A DNA stretch of 26,697 bases from MED-G78 sp964546275 (lineage in GTDB: Bacteria > Pseudomonadota > Gammaproteobacteria > Magnimaribacterales > D2472), in assembly GCA_964546275.1 (NCBI GenBank), contig CAZJJG010000019.1, forward strand, positions 1-26,697, given 5' to 3'. The notes under the pieces were generated by a model. That model ran no database searches. It was not told the DNA's origin and saw only the letters and a program-made list of their open reading frames with translations. Shown here piece after piece: positions 25,347 to 26,697 of the stretch (the first letter of the stretch is position 1; every line of letters starts with the position of its first letter). The translations under genes were made by a program, and so were the position numbers.

Positions 25347-25934
25347 ATGAAATTTCAAGAAAAGACCGATGATCAATCTATTGAAGATTTTATATCTGAA
25401 CTACAAGCTGATTGCTTTGAGCTTCATTTGCTAGCAAAAGGTGATATTTTAGAAGCTTTACCAGATAGTAATACTTTTTTTGGATTCCTTTTAGAGTGTT
25501 CAGACGAGCCTCATTATAAATTGCTTAATCATCTAGCCTTTTATAACGCAGTTAATCCGCAAAAAAAAGAAGCTATATTATTTAAAATTATGCAATTACT
25601 AAATGAATGCAGAGTGCTTGTAGATAAGCTTAAAGTGCAAAGTCCTGAAGAAAGAAGCATAAGACCATCTGCTGAATTTTTATATTTTGATGGTAGTAAT
25701 GCTGATGAGATTGTTGAAGAAATGGTTGATACAGGAATATTGCCAAATTCTGTTAGTAATGAAAATCATCTAAATTTAATAAATATGTATGTAGGTAACT
25801 TCCCAAGCTTTAAAAAACTAGAAGAGATGAAAAAAGATGGAGATTTTGAAGACTTTGATTTAAGTGATGAAGATATAGCACAGCAAGATGATAATCTAAG
25901 ATCTATTATTGCTAGGCGGGAGTTGGATAGTTAA
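25347..25934 (+). CDS. Uncharacterised protein, member 1 of a tandem paralogous pair
   Basis: A 195-residue acidic protein I do not recognise. No signal peptide or membrane helix is visible. Predicted character is helical. Residues 11-70 align without gaps to residues 21-80 of the next gene product, sharing Cys23/His27 (Cys-x3-His) and the block F-x7-S-x-EP-x-Y-x6-AF (44-65). Further matching blocks are IRPSAEF (105-111) with downstream G and EI, and ENHL-x5-YV (139-149). The last 35 residues are very acidic and have no counterpart in the paralogue. It abuts the next gene with no spacer and lies 69 nt after trmA. Function is unknown. Confidence 0.8.
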   Translation: MKFQEKTDDQSIEDFISELQADCFELHLLAKGDILEALPDSNTFFGFLLECSDEPHYKLLNHLAFYNAVNPQKKEAILFKIMQLLNECRVLVDKLKVQSPEERSIRPSAEFLYFDGSNADEIVEEMVDTGILPNSVSNENHLNLINMYVGNFPSFKKLEEMKKDGDFEDFDLSDEDIAQQDDNLRSIIARRELDS

Positions 25935-26501
25935 ATGAGTAAATCAACTGATAAAGTAAAGATTGATCCTATTCCAACTTATGATGATCAAAAAGGTATA
26001 GCTGAGTATTTAAAAGACCTTAATGGTTACTGTTTAACTTTTCATAATCAGGTGAAATACGTTTACTTTGATTCAGAAGAAGAAGGCAGGAGATTCTGGC
26101 ATTACATGATCCAAAATTCATCTGAACCCCAATACGCGATTATTAGACAGATAGCTTTTACCAAACAATTATTAAAAGAAGCTGGTAAGGATCTGCATAG
26201 TGCTAGTGGTGAAGTTGTAGCTCAAATATTTGCACTTATAGATGATCTTAAAAAATATCATACAAGCCTTACCTCTATAACTTATCAAGCTATAGGAATT
26301 AGAGCTTTAGTTGAAGTCTATTGGTCTGGCGGTCTTTCAGTTAGAGAAATTACCGATAAGCTTATAGAGATCAAGGTAGTAGCAGAATATGACCCGACTA
26401 AAGACAAGCCAGAAGACTATCCTTTATATGAGAATCATTTAAAAAATGTTAGAAGATACGTTGAGTCTTTAAAGGATTTTGACGCAACTAGAGCTGAATA
26501 A
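25935..26501 (+). CDS. Uncharacterised protein, member 2 of a tandem paralogous pair
   Basis: A 188-residue soluble protein without recognised family. It matches the preceding product in order over most of its length: Cys33/His37, FWHYMIQNSSEPQYAII (54-70) with IAF following, GIRALVEVYWSGG (121-133) with REI, and ENHL-x5-YV (166-176). I counted about 12 identities in the 60 ungapped columns of the first block and about 12 in 35 columns of the later blocks. The ATG directly follows the previous TAA. A CPXCG protein gene starts 8 nt downstream, so a three-gene transcript is likely. Function unknown. Confidence 0.8.
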   Translation: MSKSTDKVKIDPIPTYDDQKGIAEYLKDLNGYCLTFHNQVKYVYFDSEEEGRRFWHYMIQNSSEPQYAIIRQIAFTKQLLKEAGKDLHSASGEVVAQIFALIDDLKKYHTSLTSITYQAIGIRALVEVYWSGGLSVREITDKLIEIKVVAEYDPTKDKPEDYPLYENHLKNVRRYVESLKDFDATRAE

Positions 26502-26509
26502 TAGAATTT

Positions 26510-26697
26510 ATGTCTTTTGAGCTTCTAGAAGAAAAAGTAACATGTCCATTTTGTTGGGAGAGAATCACGCTTTTGATTGATCCCTCAGAGTCTCAAGTCT
26601 ACACCGAAGACTGCTTTGTATGTTGCCGGCCAATACTCATTAACGCTGAGATTGATGGTGATCATGTTCAAATAAGTGTTACTCAAGAGGATGAGGG
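26510..26697 (+). CDS. CPXCG motif-containing cysteine-rich protein (partial, runs off the window)
   Basis: The first 62 codons are present, beginning MSFELLEEKVTCPFCWE. The paired motifs CPFC (12-15) and DCFVCCRPI (34-42), joined by ITLLIDPSESQVYTE, are the hallmark of the small CPXCG zinc-ribbon-like family. Members are only about 60-70 residues, so the gene is probably almost complete. Five cysteines (12, 15, 35, 38, 39) suggest zinc binding. No biochemical role is established for the family. The first motif has Trp in place of the usual Gly after the second Cys. It lies 8 nt after the tandem unknown pair. Confidence 0.85.
   Translation, partial: MSFELLEEKVTCPFCWERITLLIDPSESQVYTEDCFVCCRPILINAEIDGDHVQISVTQEDE

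Overview
The window is a dense, A+T-rich (about two thirds A+T by eye) stretch of a gammaproteobacterial chromosome. Protein sequences and gene order are closest to Gammaproteobacteria: E. coli-type IF-1, NADP-Icd, PurB, TrmA and NfuA; a Pseudomonas/Acinetobacter-type long isocitrate lyase; and a Na+-translocating NADH:quinone reductase. The low G+C, the near absence of intergenic space and the Na+ pump suggest a streamlined marine lineage of SAR86-like type. That placement is inference. No rRNA, tRNA, CRISPR array, insertion sequence or prophage was seen, and no gene-free stretch exceeds 300 bases.

Layout. (1) 1-8384: infA on +, convergent with the icd-clpS-clpA operon on -; then mnmA, purB and aceA on +. 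This is a compacted version of the infA-clpA-clpS-cspD-icd...mnmA-hflD-purB...aceA order known from pseudomonads, with cspD, nudJ and hflD absent. (2) 8387-19269, all on -: two acyl-CoA dehydrogenase subunits, a long-form GAPDH, then the full nqrABCDEF-apbE-nqrM set. nqrM is a 57-codon gene overlapping the end of apbE. (3) 19372-23506 on +: mfd and a CsiV-like gene. The nqrA-gap-mfd-csiV neighbourhood resembles that of Pseudomonas, with the dehydrogenase pair inserted. (4) 23503-26697: nfuA on -, then on + a tiny DUF2970 membrane protein coupled to trmA, two abutting unknown genes that look like diverged tandem paralogues, and the start of a CPXCG cysteine-rich protein.

How the genes fit together. 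Icd and AceA compete for isocitrate at the TCA/glyoxylate branch point. The dehydrogenase pair would supply acyl-derived carbon, GAPDH supplies or uses reduced nicotinamide, and Na+-NQR oxidises NADH to build a sodium gradient. ApbE attaches FMN to NqrB and NqrC, and NqrM assists metal-centre maturation. NfuA is an Fe-S carrier. ClpS/ClpA handle N-degron proteolysis, and MnmA/TrmA modify tRNA. Most neighbouring genes touch or overlap, so translational coupling is probably widespread. The least explained content is the tandem unknown pair at 25347-26501 and two related palindromes upstream of aceA.
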